NCBI RefSeq assembly: GCF_029026145.1
Contig: NZ_CP119078.1
Span: 2,704,501 to 2,768,500, forward strand
Origin: Legionella cardiaca
GTDB lineage: Bacteria > Pseudomonadota > Gammaproteobacteria > Legionellales > Legionellaceae
Direction of reading: 5' to 3'
DNA: 64,000 nucleotides
Part shown: in pieces, positions 17,923 through 25,621 of the stretch
Layout: every line of letters starts with the position of its first letter
Position numbering within the stretch: the stretch's first letter is position 1
Translations under genes and position numbers: made by a program
The notes under the pieces: generated by a model
What the model saw: only the letters and a program-made list of their open reading frames with translations
What the model was told of the DNA's origin: nothing
Database searches by the model: none

Positions 17923-19491
17923 TCAGTACATTAATGATTCGTTTGAATAGGAAGAATCGGAGTCTTCCACATTCATTTTTGCTTTTGCAAACATTGAATA
18001 ATCACCATTGTAAGTTGGTATGTTTTGCCGTGTTATAGTCATAGTTGCAGAGGATGGCAAGCGTCTCGGGGTTGAATTAACGATTGTAGAATCCATATTT
18101 TTTGCAGCAAATTTTTGAATTGCATGAATAGCAGCCTGATTATTCGCACCTTCAGCGATTGCCAAGGCATTCTCACCATTTGAATTTTTCCTAATCAAAC
18201 TAGCGCCAGCGTTCAAGAGTAAGGTAAAAAGTTCCGTGCTGTTGCGTGTATAGGGTGACCGACAAGCAAGCATTAACGGCGTCAAACCAGTATTATTTCG
18301 TGCGTTTATTCGAACACCAGAAATAGAAAGTAGCATTTTTACCAGAGGAAAATTACCATCTTCACAAGCTATTGCTAAAGCGGTACTGCCATCTTCACGG
18401 CAAACCATATTAATATAGAATCCGCGCGTTCCCGTTAATAAATTTAATATACTTCTCTGATTATGAGTGATAGCCATCATCACTGCAGAACTAATATGGT
18501 TTCGGCTCAAATAGCCACCTTGATTGGCTAATCTGATAATTTCTCGAACCGTGGTTTCATCACCATTTTGAGCACCAATTGCTAAAAAACCAATCTGTCG
18601 ACTATTAGCATAGTTAATTTGTTTTTGAAAAACGGGGTATAATCTGTTTAATCGCTGCAACCGTCTTTTTAACTCGAATGACGGATCTGCAGCAATAAAA
18701 TCCGTATTAAAAATTAATTTCTCTTTTTCATCCCAACTCTGGTAAAGCTGTATCACAAGCTCCTCGTTATTTAAAATAAAAAAAGGGTATTCCTCTGATT
18801 GTTGGTAGAGATAATTAATATCAATAAATAACCAATTATCGCCATATTTTTTTAGTCCAACAGCATGATTCTCACTACAAAGTACCATAGACACTCTGTC
18901 GGTTGTCTGTAGCAATTGCCCTAAGTTATCAAAATAGTCAATGGCTTCTTCATTATTAAAAAACGCGGTTGTCTTTGCAAAAAAACGCTTAACCTGCAAA
19001 TTTTTTGCAAGTTTATGACGAATGAGAGATAAGATAGCATCAAGATTACTTTGATTAAGGCGTTTTGCATAAATTTCCTCGTAGTCTCCCGGTGATTGCG
19101 CCAAACAAATTGCTACAGCAAATGCCTTAATTTCTAATAATGCCTCCTCTTCACTGCTAATATTTCTTCTGGTTTTTACTTTATCAGTGATTTTGTCTAT
19201 TTTCTTTATAGCCTGTCTTTTTTCTTGCCTAATCAAATTAAGATTCTGGTAAAATGCTTGATCTATCCCAAGTGCAACATCCTGAGCCCAGGTTAAAGTA
19301 AAACCAAAACAAACACCGTCATCATGCACATACTGAAAATCATCCAGCAGTGTTAGTAAGTCATTATGAAGTAATTTATTATTTTTAGTTTTTAATTGCT
19401 GTACCCAAGCCACTCCAGGGATAGGAACAATAAAATGATGGACAAACACAAATGTCAGTATGAGCAGCAAGAGATCAAAAAGATAAGCCAT
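17923..19491 (-). CDS. Ankyrin-repeat protein with cysteine-protease-like N-domain, candidate Dot/Icm effector
   Basis: 522 residues. A hydrophobic N-terminus (4-22) may anchor it to membrane. Residues 55-230 carry the order of catalytic motifs seen in papain-like/C58 (YopT-type) cysteine proteases: Cys61 in DDGVCFGFTLTWAQD, His209 in ENHAVGLKKYGDNW and Asp224 in LFIDINY. Residues 300-465 hold about four ankyrin repeats, for example 'DGSTALAIACEDGNFPLVKMLL' and 'TGLTPLMLACRSPY'. The C-terminal tail is Ser/Glu/Asp-rich (VEDSDSSYSNESLMY), resembling translocation signals of Legionella effectors. Legionella AnkH is reported to combine ankyrin repeats with a cysteine-protease-like domain; whether this is that family needs a search. 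A partial copy of this gene's 5' end lies upstream at 19910. Confidence 0.75.
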   Translation of the reverse strand: MAYLFDLLLLILTFVFVHHFIVPIPGVAWVQQLKTKNNKLLHNDLLTLLDDFQYVHDDGVCFGFTLTWAQDVALGIDQAFYQNLNLIRQEKRQAIKKIDKITDKVKTRRNISSEEEALLEIKAFAVAICLAQSPGDYEEIYAKRLNQSNLDAILSLIRHKLAKNLQVKRFFAKTTAFFNNEEAIDYFDNLGQLLQTTDRVSMVLCSENHAVGLKKYGDNWLFIDINYLYQQSEEYPFFILNNEELVIQLYQSWDEKEKLIFNTDFIAADPSFELKRRLQRLNRLYPVFQKQINYANSRQIGFLAIGAQNGDETTVREIIRLANQGGYLSRNHISSAVMMAITHNQRSILNLLTGTRGFYINMVCREDGSTALAIACEDGNFPLVKMLLSISGVRINARNNTGLTPLMLACRSPYTRNSTELFTLLLNAGASLIRKNSNGENALAIAEGANNQAAIHAIQKFAAKNMDSTIVNSTPRRLPSSATMTITRQNIPTYNGDYSMFAKAKMNVEDSDSSYSNESLMY

Positions 19492-19540
19492 ATTTACTCA
19501 GTAATAATTCTTTAAAAAATCTAAACATGGATTTAGGTTT
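19457..19540 (-). repeat. Imperfect direct duplication, copy A (5' end of the ankyrin gene)
   Basis: AGTATGAGCAGCAAGAGAT at 19457-19475 recurs exactly at 19910-19928, and the similarity continues imperfectly to about 19540 (ATGGATTTAGGTTTAA). The unit spans the first codons and upstream region of the ankyrin gene. Confidence 0.6.
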
Positions 19541-19909
19541 AATGTAAATAGTGGTAACAAAGAGAACTTCCCTTGTTTTCGCCTGATGAACTAATTACCT
19601 GTAGTTATTGCAGTCATTGATATGGCATGCTCTGTAATTCATCTCTCATCAAAGCAGACTGTAAAAATCGCCAGAAATTTGTGGCAAAGGTACGGCAATT
19701 TTCTGACTTTTTAATAAGAATTAAAGGCAATTGACTCTGCACTAACTGACACAACAGCATACCTTTGCACTAATATCCTCCACCAAATAATTTTAGCCTT
19801 TCCAGCATTTTTTCATAAAAACATAGTGTGCAATTATTGGGCGCCATCGTCACAAAGTGAAACATAAACTAGATGAATAGTTTTCTGTAAAAGAGACAAT
19901 TGCAGATGT

Positions 19910-19986
19910 AGTATGAGCAGCAAGAGATAAAGGGTGACTTATGCTTCATTAAATTCTTAAAAATTTAAGCATGAATTTAGGTTAAA
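19910..19986 (-). repeat. Imperfect direct duplication, copy B (remnant)
   Basis: Second copy of the 5' end of the ankyrin gene, with an identical 19-base core then diverged sequence ending in ATGAATTTAGGTTAA. It holds no open frame. It looks like the remnant of a second, mostly lost, paralogue or a local duplication. The remaining intergenic stretch 19541-20123 is AT-rich and shows no other gene. Confidence 0.55.
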
Positions 19987-20123
19987 GAAGCATGACTTTC
20001 GCTATCTAAAGTTTTCTTTAATAAATGCTTAATATTTGATCGATATAATCGCAATTCAAACTAACTGATAATTGATACTTCAACATGAAGTAAAACGTTA
20101 TCCTATTTGCGATTAATAGATGT

Positions 20124-21176
20124 ATGAAAAGAAAATTTGAAGATTATGATAGCAAAAAGCAAGAAGAAACCTATATCGACTATATTAAAATTACTAAAAC
20201 AATCATTCTGTTTAAAAATTGGATTAAAAATAAAAATATCCTTGTCAATAAACCTTGTGATGAAAAGTCTGCCAGTGTTTATGCAATTGCAAAATTAGTT
20301 AATAGTAATGATCCTCTGCCACTTATGATGCCCGGAGTAACATTCAATCCAGATTATTGTTCTGCTAATTATGAAAGTTGGGAAGAGCTTTATCTAAAAG
20401 ATGACATTTTTATTTCAATGGAAAATTTACTTAATAACAATCCTCAAGCTTTCTCATTAGAAACCGTCTTTTTATCAAATAAATATAATGGTTATTTACG
20501 AACAACTCTGCGCTATGGTGATTTGGATCAAATAGTAATGACTCCATCTGATCAAGAGCGCTTCCTTACCCAATTAAAAAAGAGATATCCCTCTTATTAT
20601 CAAGATTATTTAGATGCGCAATCCTCTAATGATGATTTGTGCTCAATAAATATAAAAACGTTAAATCATTTATTAGATGCCGTGGAAGTAATGTTGATTT
20701 TGAGTTGTCATAAAGGAGGATTGAGAAGCGTTAGTTTACCTAATAGTGTAAGTGATCATCTTAGCTCATGTGGTTATCAGTTATTGCTTCAGACCATATC
20801 AGAGAACTTAAATGAAAATGAAAGGCAGGGATTAAAAAAATTGTGGGCTAAAAATATTCGCAACCAATCAGAAAAAACCGTACAAGATTTGATCGATTCG
20901 GCATTAAATGGAGCTTGCACGACAACCTTAGGTTTATATTGGCTGGGGCTTTTAAGAGAATTCCGCCAAAGCTTCTCTCTAATACCTAATGAACATTTTT
21001 TAAATAAAATTTATGACCATTTTATTGCAGATAATTCTGTGCAGCCCAGAAACATTTCAAAAGAATTATTTGTAGCATGTATTAAAGATAATATGAGATA
21101 TATTGTTGGGGAGATGCTACATCCTGAAATGGAAAAAACCCCTGATATTATATTGAATAGTTATAACGCTATGTAG
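20124..21176 (+). CDS. Hypothetical protein, possible effector
   Basis: A 350-residue protein that I do not recognise. It starts with a basic, charged segment (MKRKFEDYDSKKQEE), then a mixed alpha/beta or mainly helical body without signal peptide or membrane segments. No catalytic motif stands out. Base composition is AT-rich like the neighbouring accessory genes, and it lies between the ankyrin protein and a methyltransferase in a region with gene debris. The lysine/arginine-rich N-terminus and the setting make a secreted role possible, but nothing in the sequence proves it. Confidence 0.65.
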   Translation: MKRKFEDYDSKKQEETYIDYIKITKTIILFKNWIKNKNILVNKPCDEKSASVYAIAKLVNSNDPLPLMMPGVTFNPDYCSANYESWEELYLKDDIFISMENLLNNNPQAFSLETVFLSNKYNGYLRTTLRYGDLDQIVMTPSDQERFLTQLKKRYPSYYQDYLDAQSSNDDLCSINIKTLNHLLDAVEVMLILSCHKGGLRSVSLPNSVSDHLSSCGYQLLLQTISENLNENERQGLKKLWAKNIRNQSEKTVQDLIDSALNGACTTTLGLYWLGLLREFRQSFSLIPNEHFLNKIYDHFIADNSVQPRNISKELFVACIKDNMRYIVGEMLHPEMEKTPDIILNSYNAM

Positions 21177-21303
21177 TGGCCCATAAATTATAAAGTAATA
21201 TAAATGTCGCTTCCTTCTGGGATTTGGCATCATGGGAGAATGGATTTTATCATTACAATTCAGTTATAGGTATCAGGACTTCGTTCTACTTTTGTAAGTA
21301 AAT

Positions 21304-21939
21304 TCAAATTTTTTGGCAAAATATTCTCAATGCTGGATGTGATTGATAGGTGAATTTTTTTTCAACCGTATCAAAATCCAGTATTTTGAAGTGAGCTGCT
21401 TGAAGAATATTCATTAACTCTTCTTCTTCAAAAAAAGCCCAAAATTTCTTAACATCTCCTTCATAGCGTAAATCTTTATCCAATGACTCACCTGAACCCT
21501 TTTTAAGTGCAAGATAGAAATATCCATTTTCTTTTAAAAGTAAGTGAATATTCTTAAGAATATCAGGAAGGATTTTCTTAGAACTATGTCCAAGAGAGCA
21601 CGCTGACCATGCTCCATCAAAAGAAGCGGCTGGAAAATTCATTGTTTCAAAGTCCATTACCTGGAACTCAGATAAGGGGGCATTTTTTTTCGCAATATCA
21701 ATAAGATTAGAACAAAAATCAATTCCTAAAACATCAGCGCCCATATTTGAAAATATTTTTGCATCTCTACCAGAACCACAACCAATATCAATAATTTTAG
21801 CTTTAGGTGGAAGGAGCTTAATAAATTTTTCAATTGATGCAATGGGAGCAAGATCGGCTACATTGTTTGCGAATTCAACTGCCGTTGCTTGATAGCTCTG
21901 TTTGGTTATTTCTTTATTTGACATGGTTTCAATTTGCAT
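21304..21939 (-). CDS. Class I SAM-dependent methyltransferase
   Basis: A 211-residue cytosolic enzyme. Motif I of the Rossmann-like SAM fold is clear: IIDIGCGSGRDAKIF (about residues 50-64), followed by the acidic end of strand 2 (VLGIDFCSNLI) and motif II/III regions (FQVMDFE, FDGAWSACSLGH). The closest general type is the Methyltransf_11/25 group acting on small molecules; the substrate is not predictable. The ATG at 21939 is preceded by GGAG with 6-base spacing. An internal ATG at 21924 is the alternative. It sits next to recombinase debris, consistent with acquired DNA. Confidence 0.85.
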   Translation of the reverse strand: MQIETMSNKEITKQSYQATAVEFANNVADLAPIASIEKFIKLLPPKAKIIDIGCGSGRDAKIFSNMGADVLGIDFCSNLIDIAKKNAPLSEFQVMDFETMNFPAASFDGAWSACSLGHSSKKILPDILKNIHLLLKENGYFYLALKKGSGESLDKDLRYEGDVKKFWAFFEEEELMNILQAAHFKILDFDTVEKKFTYQSHPALRIFCQKI

Positions 21940-21961
21940 TTTTTCTCCATGATAATCTGCT

Positions 21962-22228
21962 TAAATTTATGATTAATGCAACGATAAAATACGGAACGAC
22001 TCACTCCAATGCCGTCACAATCTGTTTACTGAGATAGTGTCAACTTGGCAGTGCTTTTACAGTTTCTGCTTTTTCCTGCGAAAGTGCTTTTTCATCGCAA
22101 CCTGCTTCCTTCAAACTTTTGAATCTGAACATTGAAGGTCTGTTCATTTTTTGATACGTGAACATACCACTTCGAAACGACCTCCTTTCCTTAAATGATC
22201 TGGTGAAATGAAAAAGGTAGTCAAACAT
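21962..22228 (-). pseudogene. Remnant of a serine recombinase (resolvase/invertase) C-terminus
   Basis: On the minus strand, one frame reads KALSQEKAETVKAL before a stop. After a stop and frame change, GIGVSRSVFYRCI follows (about 22014-21976). This is the order found at the C-terminus of Tn3-type resolvases, where 'LT.EK...vk.L' precedes a helix-turn-helix 'GISR.TlYR.l'. The upstream N-terminal catalytic domain is not recognisable. The piece therefore looks like decayed mobile-element debris. The match is short, hence moderate confidence. Confidence 0.45.
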
Positions 22229-22381
22229 ACCGATTTAAATTGCCAATTGCATCATGTTTGATCCTTTTTAACAATCGTTAATGAGATATATCCAAATTTC
22301 GAATAAATCAGCTAACGATAGGTCGCCAGACTTTTATCAATATGCTATGTTTCCAAACTCATTTGGTAATTGAGGATAAGT

Positions 22382-22816
22382 ATGAAATTAGGCATAAAAA
22401 TTATGCAATATTTTGTCATTACAGGATTGTTATTTAGCTTAACCGGCTGTATGACAAAGCCTCCAGGTTATGAAATAACTTCTTATAAAGTTAAGGGTAA
22501 AGTATATACACCTCTTAATTCTGCAAAAGGGTATAAAGCACGAGGAGTAGCTTCAGTTTATAATAAACGCCTCCATCATCATAAGACATCTAATGGAGAG
22601 CGATACAATATGTATTCTATGACAGCTGCACATCCTACGCTTCCATTTAATACCAGACTACGAGTTAAGAATGTAAATAATGGACGAACAGTGGTGGTTC
22701 GTATTAATGATCGTGGACCTTTTTATAGTACGCGAATAATCGACCTTTCTTCTGCGGCTGCAAGTCGCCTGGGAATCAAAAGTTCTTCTATAGTAGAAAT
22801 ACAAGCTCTTGCGTAG
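22382..22816 (+). CDS. RlpA-like double-psi beta-barrel lipoprotein
   Basis: About 144 residues: signal peptide ending in a lipobox (FSLTGC), then an RlpA-like double-psi beta-barrel ([57 protein letters not shown]). RlpA proteins bind and in Pseudomonas cleave septal, denuded peptidoglycan. This version lacks the C-terminal SPOR domain and the long linker of full RlpA, and is under half the length of E. coli RlpA. The ATG at 22382 is preceded by GAGG with 6-base spacing; the in-frame TTG at 22370 is rejected. It stands alone among accessory genes. Confidence 0.88.
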   Translation: MKLGIKIMQYFVITGLLFSLTGCMTKPPGYEITSYKVKGKVYTPLNSAKGYKARGVASVYNKRLHHHKTSNGERYNMYSMTAAHPTLPFNTRLRVKNVNNGRTVVVRINDRGPFYSTRIIDLSSAAASRLGIKSSSIVEIQALA

Positions 22817-22901
22817 AATATAAATTTGAGCATTTTCCAAGTACTTGGATATGAAATGCTCCAGGATTAAATAAAATTTATCGTTGGCTACCTAACTACA
22901 C

Positions 22902-22972
22902 TTGGCAGAATTTCGCGCCAAGAGCGACAGATGATAATATTATCAGTTGCATTTAGCGCGGGATTCTGCCGA
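22902..22972 (+). repeat. Large imperfect palindrome / RNA hairpin
   Basis: Arms 22902-22918 and 22956-22972 pair around the centre (GGCAGAAT with ATTCTGCC, CGCGC with GCGCG), with an inner GATAATATTATC. Three mismatched positions are U-G pairs if the + strand is transcribed, which favours an RNA fold on that strand. No T-run follows, so it is not a standard terminator. The remainder of 22817-23015 shows a smaller inverted repeat near 22828-22853 (GAGCATTT / AAATGCTC) and no gene. Confidence 0.55.
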
Positions 22973-23015
22973 ATCTAATAACAAGAAGTCTTTATGATCT
23001 ATTCTTTCTGACCTT

Positions 23016-23276
23016 CTATAATTTTTTTATTAAAGATTGTAATTCGATTTGATTAAGATTGCGATATAAGCCGTTACGTGTTTTAGCGTGAGAAAAGGTG
23101 TAATGAAATGGCACAACATCCGTTTCGGTATGTCCTAATTTTTTCTCTTCAGAAACATACTCATTGAACTCTTTGAGTATCTGTTTGTCCCTCTGATGCT
23201 CCCAATATCTTTGGTTTATTTCTTTTTGACTATCCTTTTTTCCCAATTTTATTTCCTTATAAAAATTCAGATACAT
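23016..23276 (-). CDS. Small charged hypothetical protein
   Basis: An 86-residue frame with highly charged, helical content (KKDSQKEINQRYWEHQRDKQ) and a start preceded only by a weak GAAG. No family is recognised. It lies just beyond the end of the reductase gene on the same strand (53-base gap), so it could be the distal gene of that unit. It could also be a chance frame in AT-rich DNA. Confidence 0.35.
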   Translation of the reverse strand: MYLNFYKEIKLGKKDSQKEINQRYWEHQRDKQILKEFNEYVSEEKKLGHTETDVVPFHYTFSHAKTRNGLYRNLNQIELQSLIKKL

Positions 23277-23329
23277 ATCTTCGTATAAGCTTTTTCAAGC
23301 TGCTCTAAGCAAAATTAGTGTTAATCTAT

Positions 23330-24331
23330 CTAGGGTCTTCTGCATTCTACTATGCTTTTGAGTATGGAAATAATGTTACTTTGCTCAATCGGACTAAACC
23401 ATTCCTCTTTTTTTTCTAACAACATTAATTTTTCATAAACTAAAGATAATAGGGGCAAATGCAACTTGTGTGTCTGGGCGTAATCTATGACATTCAATAT
23501 AATATAGTGGGACTCAATTGGCTTACTCATCATAAAATCGTAATACATACTAGGATAAAATCCTTGTAGCGTTGATGTAAGCCCAATTAATTTTTCAATA
23601 TTGTCTTCAATTTCTATTCCATCTTCCCTTGCAACTAAACAAACTTCATGCATCATCGATCTAACAATATCTTGGTATTGCTTTTGCGTAGCAAGAGCAT
23701 CAACAGAAACATTAAATAGTAAAGATAAACTACTAAAAGGTGTATTCCACAATAATTTAGTCCAGCGAAGAGCACGATGATTTTCAAAAAGTTGTATTTG
23801 TGGACAAAAGGTATTGGAAAGATCAGCGCATATCAACAATTGTTTTATATATTCACATGAAGATTCATCCTGTTTAGTAAAAGGAGCAAGCTTTAATTCA
23901 CCAAGATTCTTAATTTTGATATATCCAGGCTTTATTTTGGTGGCGCCAGTGGTAGTCACGCCACAAACAATAGAATGATTTTTAATAAAAGTAGATAAAT
24001 ACTCTTCATTACCTATACCATTCTGCAAAAGGAGAATTTTACTTTCTTGTTTTAATGCTGAAGAGAGAAGTTTTTCAATTAAATGATTTTCAGTTGTCTT
24101 TAATGCAATAATAATAATATCGGATTTTGGAAGCAGATGATAATCATTTACTATCTGGCTCGGGGTAACTTGCATGACATAGCTACCAGGCAGTTCAATC
24201 TCATAGTATTTCTTTTCTTGTAAGATTGTGAAATCAGAGCGTTCAAGATAGCAGACGTGACACCCTGCAAAGACGAACAACCCACCATAAAATTTTCCAA
24301 TTGCACCAGAGCCAATAACTGTAACTATCAT
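23330..24331 (-). CDS. PanE/ApbA-family 2-dehydropantoate 2-reductase homologue
   Basis: A 333-residue NADPH-dependent oxidoreductase. The N-terminal Rossmann loop GSGAIGKFYGG (about residues 7-17) is followed by the family's conserved 'LQNGIGNEE' region (about 102-110) and the C-terminal helical domain with the catalytic lysine region RWTKLLWNTPFSSLS (about 206-220) and the glutamate of KPIESHYI. Family members reduce ketopantoate to pantoate in coenzyme A synthesis. However, many paralogues act on other ketoacids, so the substrate is uncertain. panD lies about 5 kb away but is not in the same operon. Confidence 0.85.
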   Translation of the reverse strand: MIVTVIGSGAIGKFYGGLFVFAGCHVCYLERSDFTILQEKKYYEIELPGSYVMQVTPSQIVNDYHLLPKSDIIIIALKTTENHLIEKLLSSALKQESKILLLQNGIGNEEYLSTFIKNHSIVCGVTTTGATKIKPGYIKIKNLGELKLAPFTKQDESSCEYIKQLLICADLSNTFCPQIQLFENHRALRWTKLLWNTPFSSLSLLFNVSVDALATQKQYQDIVRSMMHEVCLVAREDGIEIEDNIEKLIGLTSTLQGFYPSMYYDFMMSKPIESHYIILNVIDYAQTHKLHLPLLSLVYEKLMLLEKKEEWFSPIEQSNIISILKSIVECRRP

Positions 24332-24816
24332 TTAGACCTTTTGAACTATTAAGTAATATTTTTTAAAATTTTGGCTAATGTTTAATTTTTTATTCAATTC
24401 ATCAAAATTTGATTTATTAACCAGATATACTTTCGTTACTTTGATTTGACCAAAGAGACAAGAACTAAAATAAAGCACGTCATCTCGTTCAATACTATCA
24501 GTCCGACCTTGAGAGAAATTAACTTAATCAACCCAAGCATCTGCTTTTGATTTCTAAAGAAACAAAAAATTTTGGTATAAATTCGTTTAAAAATATTAAT
24601 TGCTTAATTACCCCCAGGAAACTCCAAAGCAGAAGTAACTTATCTGAGAATAATAATATTTATAAATCTTTAAGATTTGTCAAAAATTGGTATTATTCTT
24701 TTCCTATACTCATCAAACAAAGATACGGTAGAAGCTCTTTCATTATCTTATCCTAAGTTTGTCTTTACAATTAATCAAACCTAACATGATCGAGTCAATA
24801 ACCACCCTACCTCCTT
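24332..24816. other. Non-coding AT-rich stretch
   Basis: About 490 bases between the reductase start and the XRE remnant. A 69-codon open frame exists but shows no family resemblance or ribosome-binding site. I see no RNA gene or repeat here. Its position between intact and decayed genes suggests eroded sequence. Confidence 0.5.
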
Positions 24817-24905
24817 CTAAGATAAAATATATTCAATTCCAAGAGCATGGGCTAAACGAAGTAGTTTAAGATTGGGCTCCTTGGGATGCATCTCCCTCTT
24901 TCCCA
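24817..24905 (-). pseudogene. Remnant of an XRE-type helix-turn-helix regulator
   Basis: The minus strand reads EMHPKEPNLKLLRLAHALG then IEYILS and a stop at 24817. This resembles the end of an XRE helix-turn-helix domain ('EP.L..L.rLA.ALG'). Another frame gives STASKWERGR, the recognition-helix signature, so the two halves are now out of frame. Only this C-terminal part of a repressor survives. Confidence 0.5.
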
Positions 24906-25490
24906 CTTTGACGCCGTCGACTTATTTACGAATAAAATCAATTTCTTAATAGAACATAATATCCCAGTCATTTTTTGTAGAGGTGAATTCTTGAACGAAA
25001 TAAACCCAGGGTTATTGATGCCATAAAAGAAGGGGTAATTATTGGAAATCATTCGTATAGCCATCCTTATTTTTCTAAAACATCACTTGATGTTATTTAT
25101 CAAGAAATACAAAAAACTGAAGAACTTATTGGGAATGCTATAAAGAGGCACATAAAGAGCGGCTCTAATTCGTTTGCCTTTTGGGGATCGTGGGGGGCCG
25201 AAGAAAATGCGAAGGAAGCCTCGAATAAAGAAGAGTATCAAATAGTTCAAGCGATACAAGAAATGATCACTCATTTGGTTTTGTCCCTATTCATTTTAAT
25301 GATGAATCCTCTGGGTTTATCGATGCTATTGGGATTGGGACACAGCGGATTATCGCCAAATATATAAAAAAAATCCTAATAAATATTTATTCCAATTTAA
25401 ATCAGCATTGAGATGATACGACTAAAACCACTCAAGTTATCCTTATGCATGACTTTGAAGACAGAGAAGTGAAATATAAGCAGTAGTAGT
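24904..25490 (+). pseudogene. Frameshifted polysaccharide deacetylase (NodB-type)
   Basis: Pieces of one protein appear in order in different + frames. They are NFLIEHNIPVIFCRGEFLNE (from about 24939), VIDAIKEGVIIGNHSYSHPY and SLDVIYQEIQKTEEL (25011-25130), LIRLPFGDRGG (about 25168-25200), GFVPIHFND (about 25278-25304), then WDWDTADYRQIYKKNP (about 25330-25377). 'GNHSYSHP' is the metal-binding histidine motif of NodB-domain deacetylases, and the 'LPFGDRGG' region follows as expected. At least four frame changes destroy the gene. Intact relatives remove acetyl groups from chitin-, peptidoglycan- or exopolysaccharide-type sugars. Confidence 0.75.
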
Positions 25491-25621
25491 TAAGTTATCT
25501 AGTTATTCCTAGAGAATGTTGAAGAAGGTATGTATGTATTTTTACGTATTTATCTTAATAAGCAGATAATATTTACAAAATACAATATGTTCAAAATTAA
25601 CACACTTAATGAGGAATAAAA

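Noticed and set aside
24547-24756. 69-codon open frame on the + strand
   Set aside because: No family resemblance or ribosome-binding site, and it lies in AT-rich sequence beside pseudogenes; I treat it as chance.
25083-25274. 63-codon minus frame across the deacetylase remnant
   Set aside because: Antisense of clearly recognisable, frame-broken deacetylase sequence.
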